Assembly: GCF_000733295.1 (NCBI RefSeq)
Contig: NZ_JPMI01000165.1
Coordinates: 231 to 64,230 of the forward strand
From: Archangium violaceum Cb vi76
GTDB taxonomy: Bacteria > Myxococcota > Myxococcia > Myxococcales > Myxococcaceae
DNA: 64,000 bases
Direction of reading: 5' to 3'
Positions 17,394 through 32,233 of the stretch are shown in pieces (position 1 is the first letter of the stretch; every line of letters starts with the position of its first letter). Below the pieces are notes generated by a model. It saw only the letters and a list, made by a program, of their open reading frames with translations, was not told the origin of the DNA and did no database searches. Position numbers and translations under genes: made by a program.

Positions 17394-18590
17394 GTGAGCA
17401 TGAGCACGGGACGCCGGGGCGCGGCGTGGGGGGTCCTCGTCTTGCTGGGGCTGGCAATGCTCCCCGGCTGCGACCGGGGGAGCCCGCGGGCGCAGCAGCC
17501 CCAGGAGAAGGCACCGGTGGTGCTCGGGCCGGACGATGTGGTCCGGGTGGAGCCGCGGACGCTGGAGAGTGGGCCTGTCCTCTCCGGCACGCTCCAGGCC
17601 CGGCGTGCCGCGACCATGCGCGCCGAGGTCCAGGGGGCCGTCCTGGAGATGCTCGTGGAGCAGGGCCAGAAGGTGAAGAAGGGTCAGCTGCTCGCGCGCA
17701 TCGAGGACACCTCGTTGCAGGACCAGTTGATCGCCGCGCGCAGCGCGGTGCGGGTGGCGCGCAGTGGACTCCGGGTGGCCCGGGCCGAGGAGGAGCGCAA
17801 CCGCAAGTTGGCCGACGCGGGCGTCATCACCCGCCGCGAGCTGGCGCGGGTGGAGCTCGCCCGCTTCCAGGCCCAGGCGCAGCTCTCCGATGCCGAGGCC
17901 CGGCTCGCGCTCGCGCGTCAGCAGGTGGGCCGCACCCGCATCCGCGCGCCCTTCGCCGGCGTGGTGAGCGAGCGTCTCGCCAGCGCGGGCGACATCGTCC
18001 AGCCGGGCACCGCGCTCTACACCGTCATCGACCCCACCAGCCTGCGTCTGGAGGCCTCCGTTCCGGCCGCGCAGCTCAGCGTGCTCGAGCCCGGCGTCGG
18101 GGTGGCCTTCAACGTGGCCGGTTTCGGGGAGCGCTCCTTCGAGGGCCGCATCGAGCAGGTCAACCCGGCGGTGGATCCGGGAACGGGCCAGGTGCGCATC
18201 TACGTCGCCCTGCCCAACACCGAGCAGGTGCTGCTCACGGGGCTCTCCGCCGAGGGGCGGGTGGCGGCGCTGCGGCGCGAAGTCCCCGCGGTGCCCGTGT
18301 CGGCGGTGGACGTGCGCGCCGAGCCGCCCACGGTGCTGCGTGTGAAGGACGGCCGGGTGGAGCGCGTGCAGGTGAAGCTTGGCATGACGGACGAGTTGGA
18401 GCGGCTGGTGGAGCTGCGCTCCGGCGTGCAACCCGGGGACGTGCTGCTGCGAACCTCGTCGGGGGATGTCGCCGAGGGGACCTCCGTGGAGCTGCGGCTG
18501 CCCCAGCGGCCCCAGGAGTCCGGGCCTGGCGTGGGCGGCGGTGGCACTCCGCCGGGCGAGTCCCCGCCCCAGCAGCCCGTGCCCCGCTGA
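17394..18590 (+). CDS. RND efflux system periplasmic adaptor (HlyD/AcrA family lipoprotein)
   Basis: The product (398 aa) is a membrane-fusion protein that links an inner-membrane RND pump to an outer-membrane channel. A GTG start at 17394 is chosen for its AGGAGG site nine bases upstream. The lipoprotein signal ends at 'AMLPGC' (Cys 26). The split lipoyl domain is recognised by 'EVQGAVLEMLVEQGQKVKKG' and 'TRIRAPFAGVVSERLASAGD', on either side of a long coiled-coil hairpin rich in Arg/Ala/Glu; a beta-barrel and membrane-proximal domain follow. The C-terminus is a Gly/Pro-rich tail. It is the first gene of an operon with the pump gene 24 bases downstream. No TolC-like gene is present here. Confidence 0.9.
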   Translation: MSMSTGRRGAAWGVLVLLGLAMLPGCDRGSPRAQQPQEKAPVVLGPDDVVRVEPRTLESGPVLSGTLQARRAATMRAEVQGAVLEMLVEQGQKVKKGQLLARIEDTSLQDQLIAARSAVRVARSGLRVARAEEERNRKLADAGVITRRELARVELARFQAQAQLSDAEARLALARQQVGRTRIRAPFAGVVSERLASAGDIVQPGTALYTVIDPTSLRLEASVPAAQLSVLEPGVGVAFNVAGFGERSFEGRIEQVNPAVDPGTGQVRIYVALPNTEQVLLTGLSAEGRVAALRREVPAVPVSAVDVRAEPPTVLRVKDGRVERVQVKLGMTDELERLVELRSGVQPGDVLLRTSSGDVAEGTSVELRLPQRPQESGPGVGGGGTPPGESPPQQPVPR

Positions 18591-18614
18591 GCCTCGTTGA
18601 AGGAGAGCCTTTCC

Positions 18615-21779
<3,165 letters not shown>

Positions 21780-21792
21780 GGAAGGACCGAGG

Positions 21793-23520
21793 TTGGCTCA
21801 GGTAACGGTTCATACGCGGTTGTGCCGGAACCTGCGGGGGTTCGCCGTCATCCAAGGAGGCCTCGTCCTCGCGGTGGGTCTGCTGGTCTTCGTGGCCTGG
21901 CTGACTGGCATCGACTCCCTCAAGGGACTGCGGCCGGGGCTGCCCACCATGAAGGCCAACACGGCCTTGTGCTTCATCCTCTCCGGCGCCTCGCTGGTGC
22001 TGGTGGCGCTTCCCAGCGAGCGCCCCCTGGTGCGGCGGAGCGCGCGGGGGGGCGCGGTGCTCGTCACCCTCCTCAGTGGCCTGACGTTCGCTCAATACCT
22101 CTTCGACGTGGATCTGGGTCTCGACCAGCTCCTCGTGGCGGACCCCCGGCACGGGGTGGAGCTCGGTTATCCGGGGCGCATGGCTCCCAACACGGCCGTC
22201 TGCTTCATCCTGCTCGGGGTGGCGCTCGTGTTCATCGAGTTGAAGACGCGGTTCATCGGCTGGCCCTCCCAGTGCCTGGCCTCGCTCGCGACGCTCATCG
22301 CGCTGGTGGGCTTCGTGGGCTACCTCTACGGCCAGGAGGAGTTCCCCGGTCTCAGCCGCTACACGCAGATGGCGGTGCACACCACCGTGTGTTTCCTGCT
22401 GATCTCCCCGGGAGTCTTCCTCGCCCGTCCGGATCGTGGCTTCATGAGCGTGGTCACCCACTCGGGCGTGGGCGGGGTGCTCTCGCGCTGGCTGTTGCCG
22501 CCCGCCTTCGTCCTGCCCGTCCTCCTGGGCGGGCTGGTGCTCACGGGTTACCGGGCCGGGGCCTACGCGCTGCCGTTCGCGCTGGCGCTCATCGCCGTGG
22601 GCAACGTCATCGCCTTCGCCGCGCTGGTGTGGGGCGCCGCCTTCGCGCTGGACCGGGTGGAAGCCCGGCGACAACGCGTCGAGGAGGAGCGGGTGCGGCT
22701 CGAGGCCCGGGAGCAGGCCGCGCGGGCCGAGGCCGCCGTCCAACAGCGTGAGCGCTCACGGGCCGAAGCCGCCGAGCGGGAAGCCCAGCGCGCCGTCCGC
22801 ACCCGCGAGGACGTGCTGGCCGTGGTGAGCCATGACCTGAAGAACCCGCTGGGCTCCATCGCGCTGAGCACCCAGTTGATGCGGCGGCTCCTCCCCCCGG
22901 GCGAGGAGGGCGAGCGGCTCCGTAAGCACACCCACACCATCGAACGCTCGGTGGAGCGGATGGACCGGCTCATCAAGGATCTGCTCGACATGGCCAGCCT
23001 CCAGGCCGGGCAGCTGAAGCTGGTCCTCGGGCGCTACGGGGTGGACGACCTGGTGCGCGATGGGCTGGTGTTGCTCGAGCCGCTGGCCATCGAGAAGCGG
23101 GTGGAGTTGCGCACGCGCCTGCCGCGGGAGCGCTGCTGGGTGGAGTGTGACCGGGACCGCTTCTTCCAGGTGCTGTCCAACCTGGTGGGCAATGCCCTGA
23201 AGTTCACCCCCGAGGGGGGGACGGTGACGGTGGAGGTGGTGCCCGGAGGAGGCTTCGTGCGCTTCTGCGTGCGGGACACCGGCCCGGGCATCCCCGCCGA
23301 GGCACTGCCCCACCTCTTCGAGCCCTTCTGGCAGGTAGAAGGAACGGGAAAGAAGGGGACGGGGCTGGGCCTCACCATCAGCCGGGGCCTCGTGCTGGCC
23401 CATGGTGGCTCCCTGGAGGTGGAGAGCGAGCAGGGGCAGGGCAGCACCTTCTCCTTCACCCTGCCGCGGCCTTCGCCCCGGGGAGAGCGGACCCAGGCCT
23501 CCGAGTCCCCCGTGCACTGA
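21793..23520 (+). CDS. Membrane sensor histidine kinase
   Basis: The product (575 aa) has about eight transmembrane helices in its first 310 residues, containing three look-alike segments ('MKANTALCFILSGASLVLV', 'MAPNTAVCFILLGVALVFI', 'MAVHTTVCFLLIS') that suggest an internally duplicated sensor. A coiled coil of Arg/Glu/Ala repeats joins this to a HisKA domain with phospho-acceptor His 347 (SHDLKNPLGS) and an ATPase domain with the N box 'NLVGNALKFTPEGG', 'DTGPGIP' and 'GLGLTIS'. A TTG at 21793 is taken as start because GAGGAAGG lies seven bases upstream. It is transcribed directly after the RND pump, so it may sense envelope stress or pump substrate. No response regulator gene adjoins it. 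Confidence 0.82.
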   Translation: MAQVTVHTRLCRNLRGFAVIQGGLVLAVGLLVFVAWLTGIDSLKGLRPGLPTMKANTALCFILSGASLVLVALPSERPLVRRSARGGAVLVTLLSGLTFAQYLFDVDLGLDQLLVADPRHGVELGYPGRMAPNTAVCFILLGVALVFIELKTRFIGWPSQCLASLATLIALVGFVGYLYGQEEFPGLSRYTQMAVHTTVCFLLISPGVFLARPDRGFMSVVTHSGVGGVLSRWLLPPAFVLPVLLGGLVLTGYRAGAYALPFALALIAVGNVIAFAALVWGAAFALDRVEARRQRVEEERVRLEAREQAARAEAAVQQRERSRAEAAEREAQRAVRTREDVLAVVSHDLKNPLGSIALSTQLMRRLLPPGEEGERLRKHTHTIERSVERMDRLIKDLLDMASLQAGQLKLVLGRYGVDDLVRDGLVLLEPLAIEKRVELRTRLPRERCWVECDRDRFFQVLSNLVGNALKFTPEGGTVTVEVVPGGGFVRFCVRDTGPGIPAEALPHLFEPFWQVEGTGKKGTGLGLTISRGLVLAHGGSLEVESEQGQGSTFSFTLPRPSPRGERTQASESPVH

Positions 23521-23628
23521 GCGGGCAGGCGAGCATCCTTTATCGAACAGCTCGTGGGGCTGTGCCAGACTGCGGCGCGCGCTCCGCGAGGATGCGGAGG
23601 GCGAAGTCATTTCGCGGGAGTACTGCCC

Positions 23629-24771
23629 ATGACGGACGTGCGCTGGACGAACGAGTTCCTGGATTCCATGCGCGAGGTGTGTGACCCGCCGGCGGACGAG
23701 GCGGTGCAGAGCCTCTTCACGCAGGGGATGGTGGGTTCCGCCAACGAGCTGATGAAGCAGCTGGTGGCGAACGAGACGGTGACGGCGGAGCAGTTGCCGG
23801 TGCCGCTGCGGGGCTACTTCGAGCAGAGCGTGAAGCTGCCCTCCTGGGCGGACAAGGAGCTCATTCGCGAGGGGCAGGCGGCGTTCAGCCGGTGTGGCTC
23901 GCTGTCGGTGGTGGCGCTGGTGTGCGCGTCGCTGCCCACGTGCTACGCGGGGGCCGAGGGCGTGCAGGTGCTGCACCTGACGGCGCGGCTGCAGACGGAC
24001 ACCAAGCGGCGCATCATCGAGACGGCGCAGATGGTGGTGGACGTGATGTCGCCGGGAGGCCTGGAGCCGGACGGCTGGGGCCTGCGGGACGCGCAGAAGG
24101 TGCGGCTGATGCACGCGGCGGTGCGCCACCTCATCCGTCAGAGCGGCCGGTGGACTCCGGCGTGGGGCCAGCCCATCAACCAGGAGGACATGGCGGGCAC
24201 GCTGGTGACGTTCTCGGTGGTGACGATCCGCGCGCTGGTGAAGATGGGCTACACGCTCGAGCCGCGCGAGGAGCAGGCCTACTACCACGCGTGGCGGGTG
24301 GTGGGGTACCTGATGGGGGTGGACGAGCGCCTGCTGCCGGAGACGTACGAGGAGGGCAGCCGCCTGGCGGACGCCATCTTCGCGCGCGTGTTCCGCTCCT
24401 GCGAGCAGGGCAAGGTGATGACGCAGGCGCTCATCGAGCAGGTGGAGCACATCATTCCCGGCAACCTCTTCGATGGGCTGTGCAGCACGCTCATCCGCCA
24501 TCTGATTGGCGACCAGACGGCGGATCTGATCGCCGTGCCGCCGGCGGACTGGACGCGTGCGTTGATCAAACCGTTGCAGCTGCTGGGCTGGGTGATGGAC
24601 GAGGGCGACGAGGCGAACATCGTGAACGCGAAGCTCAGCGAGCTGTTCGGGCGCAAGCTGCTGGAGGGAATCGTGTGGGTGAGCCGCGGCAACGAGCGCC
24701 CGCCCTTCCGCATCCCCGAGCAGCTGCGCGAGTCGTGGAACGTGCGCAGCCGCGAGCAGCAGCTGGCCTGA
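23629..24771 (+). CDS. MpaB/Lcp-family (DUF2236) oxygenase
   Basis: The product (380 aa) belongs to the family containing mycophenolic-acid enzyme MpaB and the rubber oxygenase Lcp, heme b proteins that cleave or oxidise hydrophobic substrates. Characteristic pieces are 'PSWADKELIREGQAAFSRCG', 'SGRWTPAWGQPINQEDMAGTL' and 'REEQAYYHAWRVVGYLMGVD', the region that carries the conserved Arg and His of the catalytic core. There is no signal peptide. Start ATG 23629 has GGGAG upstream. It faces the minus-strand histidine kinase gene, whose end is six bases away. Many bacterial genomes hold several paralogs of unknown substrate; no operon partner helps here. Confidence 0.8.
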   Translation: MTDVRWTNEFLDSMREVCDPPADEAVQSLFTQGMVGSANELMKQLVANETVTAEQLPVPLRGYFEQSVKLPSWADKELIREGQAAFSRCGSLSVVALVCASLPTCYAGAEGVQVLHLTARLQTDTKRRIIETAQMVVDVMSPGGLEPDGWGLRDAQKVRLMHAAVRHLIRQSGRWTPAWGQPINQEDMAGTLVTFSVVTIRALVKMGYTLEPREEQAYYHAWRVVGYLMGVDERLLPETYEEGSRLADAIFARVFRSCEQGKVMTQALIEQVEHIIPGNLFDGLCSTLIRHLIGDQTADLIAVPPADWTRALIKPLQLLGWVMDEGDEANIVNAKLSELFGRKLLEGIVWVSRGNERPPFRIPEQLRESWNVRSREQQLA

Positions 24772-24777
24772 CGCCAC

Positions 24778-27003
<2,226 letters not shown>

Positions 27004-27177
27004 CAGGAACTCCAGGTCGAGGAAGACAATCCCCCGAGGGGGCTCGAAAGCTCCCAATGGAACGCGGGGACGTCCATCCACATGCCCGGGCACTGTTCAC
27101 TGGTGGGAGTCGTGGACGAAGGGGTTCACGGTTCCTCCGCCATCCCCTAGGGTAGGCCTCTCCCCCGACAGGTGCCG

Positions 27178-29145
27178 ATGCCCCGAGGAAACCTGCCCGA
27201 AGACTACCGGCGACACGTGACGGCGGCCCTGGCCGCGCTCGACGTGCGCAACCTGGTGTTGAGCATCCACGACCCGAGCTTCCCGAGCGCTCCAGGCGAG
27301 GACACGGGCCGGGGCACGCCGTACTCGGAAGGGGGCATGGGCTTCCTCGAGTTCGCGCGGGAGCTGGGCTTCAACGGCATCCAGCTCGGCCCGCAGGGGC
27401 AGACGTCGGAGGACAACGCCTCGCCGTACGATGGGACGCTCTTCTCGCGCAACATGTTGAACGTGGCGCTCGCGCCACTCACGCACGAGGAGACCTGGGG
27501 TGGGCTGGTGCGGCCCGAGCGGTTGCAATCCCTCGTCTCGGCGAGGCCGGGTGGGGGCACACGGGTGACGCACCGCTATGCCTTCCGGGCCCAGCACGAG
27601 GCGCTGGAGTCGGCCTGGGAGGCCTTCCAGCACAAGCGGCTCCAGGCGGCGCCCGGCGGCCCCATCGCCTGGCTCTCCGAGCACTTCGACACCTTCCGGC
27701 GCCAGCACCACGAGTGGCTGGAGCGGGACGCGCTCTACGACGTGCTCTGCCTGGAGCATGGCCGCCCCTACTGGAAGGAGTGGCCGAGCGAGTGGGACCG
27801 GCGGCTGTGGAGCCCGCGCCCGGGCGAGGAGGCGCCGTTCGCCAAGCGCCGGCAGGTGCTGTTGGCGAAGTACGCGGTGCGGGTGGAGGCCCATGCCTTC
27901 CAGCAGTTCCTCGTGCATTCGCAGCACGCGGCGCTCCGGGAGCGGACGGCGGCGTGGGGCCTGAAGCTGTACGGAGATCTCCAGATTGGTTTCTCACCGA
28001 GGGATGCCTGGGCGTACCAGGGGCTCTTCCTGGGCTCGTACCTGATGGGGGCTCCGCCCAGCCGCACCAACCCCGAGGGCCAGCCGTGGAACTACCCGGT
28101 GTTGGATCCGGGGCAGTACCACGCGCCTCCCGACCCGAAGGGGCCGTATCCCGGCGTGCGGCAGCCCGGGCCGGTGTTGTGGTTCATGGGCTCGCGGGTG
28201 AACAAGATGCTCTCCGAGTATGACGGGCTGCGCATCGACCATCCGCATGGCCTGGTGTGTCCGTGGGTGTACCGCTCGGGAGAGCTGAACGCGCTGCACG
28301 CGGTGCAGCACGGGGCGCGGCTGTTCTCCTCGCCGGACCTGCCGGACCATCCGGAGCTGGCGCGCTGGGCCATCGTGGCGCCAGGGCAGTTGGAGCGCTC
28401 GCTGCCGCGCTACGCGGATGGCTGGGTCCGCGAGTTGAGCCAGGAGCAGGTGCGCCGTTACAGCGCGCTCTTCGACGCCATCATCGCCGCGGCGCACGCG
28501 CACGGGCGCAAGGTGTCGGACCTGTTGTGCGAGGTGTTGAGCACCCTGCCCCATCCGTTGCAGCGGCTGCTGGAGCAGTACGGGCTGGGACGCTTCCGCG
28601 TGACGCAGAAGGCGGACCTGAAGAATCCGCGGGACGTGTACCGGAGCGAGAACGCCGCGCCCCAGGATTGGATCATGGTGGGCAACCACGACACGAAGTC
28701 CATCTGGGCGCTGGCGGAGCGCTGGCACCAGGAGGGCGAGGCGCGGGCCCAGGCGGACTACCTGGCGTGGCGGCTGCACCCGGAGGACGAGGGGCGCGAG
28801 GACTTCGCGCGGCGGCTGCTGGAGGAGCCGGGGCTGCTGGTGCAGGCGAAGTTCGCGGACCTCTTCGCCAGCCGGGCGGAGAACGTGATGGTGTTCTTCG
28901 CGGACCTGCTGGGCATGAAGGAGACGTACAACGCGCCCGGCACGGTGAGCGAGGAGAACTGGAGCCTGCGCGTTCCCCGGGACTACCGGCGCGAGTACGG
29001 GGAGAAGCTCGGGGGCGATGGGGCGCTCAACCTGCCGAGGGCGCTGGCCCTGGCCCTGGGCGCGGGCGGAGAGGAGGCGCGCACCCGGCACGCGCAGCTC
29101 ATCGCGGCCCTGGAGCGGCTGGCCACGGAGCTGCGGCGCGGGTGA
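27178..29145 (+). CDS. GH77 4-alpha-glucanotransferase
   Basis: The product (655 aa) is an amylomaltase-type enzyme that moves maltodextrin segments between alpha-1,4-glucans in the cytoplasm. GH77 hallmarks are 'LKLYGDLQIGFSPRDAWAYQ', 'GAPPSRTNPEGQPWNYPV' (the 250s loop), the nucleophile Asp 354 in 'GLRIDHPHG', acid/base Glu 452 in 'LLCEVLST', and Asp 505 in 'VGNHDTKSIWAL'. Some of these are more divergent than in enteric MalQ, so it may belong to a bacterial subgroup. A GTG six bases upstream (27172) is an alternative start. Glycogen/trehalose metabolism is also represented by TreZ at 55.5 kb, though the genes are far apart. Confidence 0.83.
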   Translation: MPRGNLPEDYRRHVTAALAALDVRNLVLSIHDPSFPSAPGEDTGRGTPYSEGGMGFLEFARELGFNGIQLGPQGQTSEDNASPYDGTLFSRNMLNVALAPLTHEETWGGLVRPERLQSLVSARPGGGTRVTHRYAFRAQHEALESAWEAFQHKRLQAAPGGPIAWLSEHFDTFRRQHHEWLERDALYDVLCLEHGRPYWKEWPSEWDRRLWSPRPGEEAPFAKRRQVLLAKYAVRVEAHAFQQFLVHSQHAALRERTAAWGLKLYGDLQIGFSPRDAWAYQGLFLGSYLMGAPPSRTNPEGQPWNYPVLDPGQYHAPPDPKGPYPGVRQPGPVLWFMGSRVNKMLSEYDGLRIDHPHGLVCPWVYRSGELNALHAVQHGARLFSSPDLPDHPELARWAIVAPGQLERSLPRYADGWVRELSQEQVRRYSALFDAIIAAAHAHGRKVSDLLCEVLSTLPHPLQRLLEQYGLGRFRVTQKADLKNPRDVYRSENAAPQDWIMVGNHDTKSIWALAERWHQEGEARAQADYLAWRLHPEDEGREDFARRLLEEPGLLVQAKFADLFASRAENVMVFFADLLGMKETYNAPGTVSEENWSLRVPRDYRREYGEKLGGDGALNLPRALALALGAGGEEARTRHAQLIAALERLATELRRG

Positions 29146-29154
29146 GGGGCGTGC

Positions 29155-29853
29155 TCAGTGCTGCACGTCCACCACGAGGCGGGTGGGCTCGCGCAGCTCC
29201 AGCACCCGGTACTTGTTGGGGCGCTTCACGCCGAGCACCCAGGTGACCTCGCCCTCGAAGTCACACGTGAGCTCCAGCTCCTCGAAGATGGGCAGGCCGG
29301 GCTTGCGCTCGCGCTCGGCCACGGTGACCTGGGGGCCCTCGTGTGCCTGGGCCGGCTGGACGCGGACCTGCAGCCAGCCCTGGCCGGCGACCTCGGTGGG
29401 ATTGCCCGAGCCGCATTTGACGACGGGCTTGTCGACGTACTCGATGTGGTAGCCGGGCAGCTGGTCACCGTCGAACTGGAGCACGAGCCGGTCGAAGCCC
29501 TCGTTGCGGGCGGTGCGCACCTCGCGCATCGTCACGGGGGCGAAGCCGGAGCGCTTCACGTCCATGAGGCCCGCGGTCCACTCGCGGTTCTTCACGTCCT
29601 CCTGCTGCGCGGCCTGCGGGCCCGGAGGGTTGGAGGCGGGCGGGGTGGCACCGGCGGAGGTTCCGGCATCGGTGTCCGTCACGGGGCCCGCGTCGGTGGG
29701 CTGCGTGGCGGGAGGGGGAGGGGTGGGCTTCGCGGGCGCGGATGGCTCCGCGGGAGGGGGCGGGGTCGGGGTGGCCTCCTCCTTCTTGCAGGCCGCGGTG
29801 GTGAGGCAGGCGGCGAGTCCCAGCGTCGGCATCCAGCGTCCAAGCACCTTCAT
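29155..29853 (-). CDS. Lipoprotein with AMIN-like domain
   Basis: The product (232 aa) carries a lipoprotein signal ending in 'TTAAC' and then about 70 residues of Pro/Thr/Asp-rich linker. The remaining ~130 residues look like an AMIN-like domain: 'EGFDRLVLQFDGDQLPGYHI' early and 'YRVLELREPTRLVVDVQH' at the very end, with two Cys between that could form a disulphide. AMIN domains target envelope proteins to peptidoglycan or secretin complexes. It is presumably anchored in the periplasm. Two adjacent ATG codons exist; 29853 has the better AGGAG spacing (six bases), 29856 is possible. It converges with the glucanotransferase gene and lies downstream of the CHRD gene on the same strand. Confidence 0.72.
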   Translation of the reverse strand: MKVLGRWMPTLGLAACLTTAACKKEEATPTPPPPAEPSAPAKPTPPPPATQPTDAGPVTDTDAGTSAGATPPASNPPGPQAAQQEDVKNREWTAGLMDVKRSGFAPVTMREVRTARNEGFDRLVLQFDGDQLPGYHIEYVDKPVVKCGSGNPTEVAGQGWLQVRVQPAQAHEGPQVTVAERERKPGLPIFEELELTCDFEGEVTWVLGVKRPNKYRVLELREPTRLVVDVQH

Positions 29854-29994
29854 CATCGTCTCCTGGCGGCCCAAGGCTCCGGGCCGGACGGCGCCCCATG
29901 TGGCACGAGCGGCGTCCGAGTGCCAGCACGATTGGTGGGAAGGAAGGGCTCGGGCGGAACCGGGGGGAGGCCGGCTCCGCCTGGAGGCGGAGTG

Positions 29995-30474
29995 TCAGTC
30001 TCCCTCGATGGGGATGAACTGGCCGCGGATCTCCCCGTTCGGGTTTCCGGAGGTGTGGATGTTCACGTAGAAGAGCCCGTCCTTGAAGGCTTCCTGCTCC
30101 TCGTCGGAGAGGTCCTTGGTGCCGGTGTAGCTGCCGTTGCGCTGATCCGTGGTGGTGACCGCGAGGCTGAAGACGACCGGGCCATTCACCCCCTGAGCCG
30201 CCTGATGGATGTGGACCGAGCTCCCCGTGTCGGGCACCTCCTGGAGATTGCTCTGCAGCCCGGAGAAGCCGCCGGTGACGGTGAGCTTGTCTCCGTCGAG
30301 GGTGGCGGTGGCGGTCCCCATCGTGGTGGCGGGCACCGAGGTGGGAGGGACCTCGTTGGCGCCCGAGAGCTGGGTGGTGGCCACCCAGGAGTTCGACCCG
30401 CAGCCGGCCAGGGCCAGCAATCCGGCTCCCAGCACTCCCAGCATCGTCCAGCGCTTCGTGTCACGCGTGTGCAT
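29995..30474 (-). CDS. CHRD-domain lipoprotein
   Basis: The product (159 aa) has a signal peptide ending in the lipobox 'LLALAGC' and then a single CHRD domain, named after the dorsalising protein chordin and common in bacterial secreted proteins. The domain shows 'TQLSGANEVPPTSVPATTMG' at its start, 'SSVHIHQAAQGVNGPVV' in the middle and 'GLFYVNIHTSGNPNGEIRGQ' at its end, the full-length pattern. ATG 30474 has AGGAG six bases upstream. Function is not known beyond a presumed envelope or extracellular location. Confidence 0.88.
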   Translation of the reverse strand: MHTRDTKRWTMLGVLGAGLLALAGCGSNSWVATTQLSGANEVPPTSVPATTMGTATATLDGDKLTVTGGFSGLQSNLQEVPDTGSSVHIHQAAQGVNGPVVFSLAVTTTDQRNGSYTGTKDLSDEEQEAFKDGLFYVNIHTSGNPNGEIRGQFIPIEGD

Positions 30475-30755
30475 TCGTGTCTCCTGTCCGTCCGCCCGGG
30501 CGCGTTGGGGCACCCGGGGTGGGTCTCGGGCCCGGCGGCCCGGCCACGTGTCTAGAGGACTTCCGCGTCACGGGCGCGCCACGGGAATGGGGAGTGCCCG
30601 GTATCTGGCAGTCCCCTGGCCTTGCAAGAAAGGCATGCGTCCAGGAGTTGTCCCTTCAGGGAGCGCGGAAAATCCCACGGACCGCCTGGGAGGACGTCCC
30701 CCGCCGCGTATATCGTGCGGCCGGACGTGTATCCCCCCCTTGGAGTGAAGCACCC

Positions 30756-32048
30756 ATGGCTCTCGACCTCACTTCCCTGCTTGGCGCTCGACGGGACGAC
30801 ACCGTTGGTACGATGGTGCGTGGACTGATCGGCAGCGAAATCCTCCGCATCGCGGGGGAGATCCGCGAACTGGTGGCGCAGGGGAAACAGGTGTGCAACC
30901 TCACCGTGGGGGACTTCAGCCCTCGCGAGTTCCCCATTCCCGCGCAGCTGGGTGACGCCATCACCACGGCGTTGAAGGCGGGCGAGACGAACTACCCGCC
31001 CTCGGACGGTGTGCTGACGCTGCGGCAGGCGGTGGTTCGCTTCTACGAGCGGGCGCTGGGCCTGAAGTATCCGCTGGAGAGCGTGCTGATCGCCGGAGGC
31101 GCGCGGCCGGTCATCTACGCCATCTTCCGCGCGGTGGTGGACGCGGGCGAGACGGTCATCTACCCGGTGCCCTCGTGGAACAACAACCACTACTCGTACA
31201 TGGTGGGGGCGAAGCCCGTGGAAGTGGTGACGAGCCCCGAGCATGGCTTCATGCCCACGGTGGAGCAACTTGCGCCGCACCTGCCCGAGGCGCGGCTGCT
31301 ATGCCTATGCAGTCCGCTCAATCCCACGGGGACGATGATCTCCGCCGAGGCGTTGAAGGACATCGGCCAGCGGGTGGTGGAGGAGAACCGCAAGCGCGAG
31401 GCGCAGGGGCGCAAGCCGCTCATCGTGATGTACGATCAGATCTACTGGACGCTGACGTTCGGGCAGGCCAAGCACGTGACGCCGCTGGAGCTGGTGCCGG
31501 AGCTGGCGCCGTACACGGTGTTCGTGGATGGCATCTCGAAGGCGTTCGCGTCCACGGGTGTGCGTGTGGGCTGGGCGGTGGGGCCGCCGTCCATCATCTC
31601 GCGGATGAAGGACGTGCTGGGGCACGTGGGAGCGTGGGCACCCAAGGCCGAGCAGGTGGCGGTGGCGCGTTTCCTGGATGACGTGCCGGCGGTGGCGGAC
31701 TACCTGGAGACGATGAAGAAGCGGGTGGACGAGCGGCTGGTGGCGCTGCACCAGGGCTTCTCGGCGATGAAGGCGGCGGGGCTGCCGGTGCGCTCCATCG
31801 CCCCGCAGGGCGCCATCTACCTGTCGGCGCAGTTCGAGCTGATTGGCAAGGCGGGGCTGCGGACGAACGACGACATCCGCAAGCTGCTGTTGGACAAGGC
31901 GGGCTTCGCGCTGGTGCCCTTCCAGGCCTTCGGGTTGAAGACGGACACGGGCTGGTTCCGCCTGTCGGTGGGCGCCGTGTCGATGGAGGAGATCAAATCG
32001 GCACTGCCGAGGGTGGAGGCGGTGCTGCGCGAGGTGGTGGGCAGGTAG
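30756..32048 (+). CDS. PLP-dependent aminotransferase (class I/II)
   Basis: The product (430 aa) is a fold-type I aminotransferase of the aspartate-aminotransferase-like family. Visible are 'NLTVGDFSPREFPIP' at the N-terminus, 'CSPLNPTGTMIS' (the conserved Asn-Pro-x-Gly), the Asp-x-Tyr pair in 'VMYDQIYWTL', and the PLP lysine Lys 262 in 'DGISKAFASTGVRVGW' followed by the phosphate-binding Arg. ATG 30756 is chosen for a GGAG site. The reading frame is open further upstream, but there it crosses a non-coding leader of about 280 bases shared with the divergent CHRD gene. Amino acid substrate is not determinable. Confidence 0.88.
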   Translation: MALDLTSLLGARRDDTVGTMVRGLIGSEILRIAGEIRELVAQGKQVCNLTVGDFSPREFPIPAQLGDAITTALKAGETNYPPSDGVLTLRQAVVRFYERALGLKYPLESVLIAGGARPVIYAIFRAVVDAGETVIYPVPSWNNNHYSYMVGAKPVEVVTSPEHGFMPTVEQLAPHLPEARLLCLCSPLNPTGTMISAEALKDIGQRVVEENRKREAQGRKPLIVMYDQIYWTLTFGQAKHVTPLELVPELAPYTVFVDGISKAFASTGVRVGWAVGPPSIISRMKDVLGHVGAWAPKAEQVAVARFLDDVPAVADYLETMKKRVDERLVALHQGFSAMKAAGLPVRSIAPQGAIYLSAQFELIGKAGLRTNDDIRKLLLDKAGFALVPFQAFGLKTDTGWFRLSVGAVSMEEIKSALPRVEAVLREVVGR

Positions 32049-32061
32049 CGGTCCAGGCCCT

Positions 32062-32095
32062 CCCTCTCCCCTCGGGAGAGGGCTGGGGTGAGGGT
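32062..32095. repeat. REP-like palindromic repeat, copy 2
   Basis: Inverted repeat CCCTCTCCC/GGGAGAGGG followed by GGGGTGAGGGT, the reverse orientation of the copy at 51. It sits 14 bases after the aminotransferase stop codon, in a spot where such hairpins often mark transcript ends. Confidence 0.8.
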
Positions 32096-32233
32096 GCCAG
32101 ACATCCGTTCTGATGCCCGTGCTGGCGTGCCCCGGGCACCTCGGGAATAGTGCCGGGGTGCCGCGGTTCATGGCGGCACGCTCGGAGGGTAGCCGAGCCC
32201 TCCCCGAGCGTCTCCGACACGGCACCAGCACCC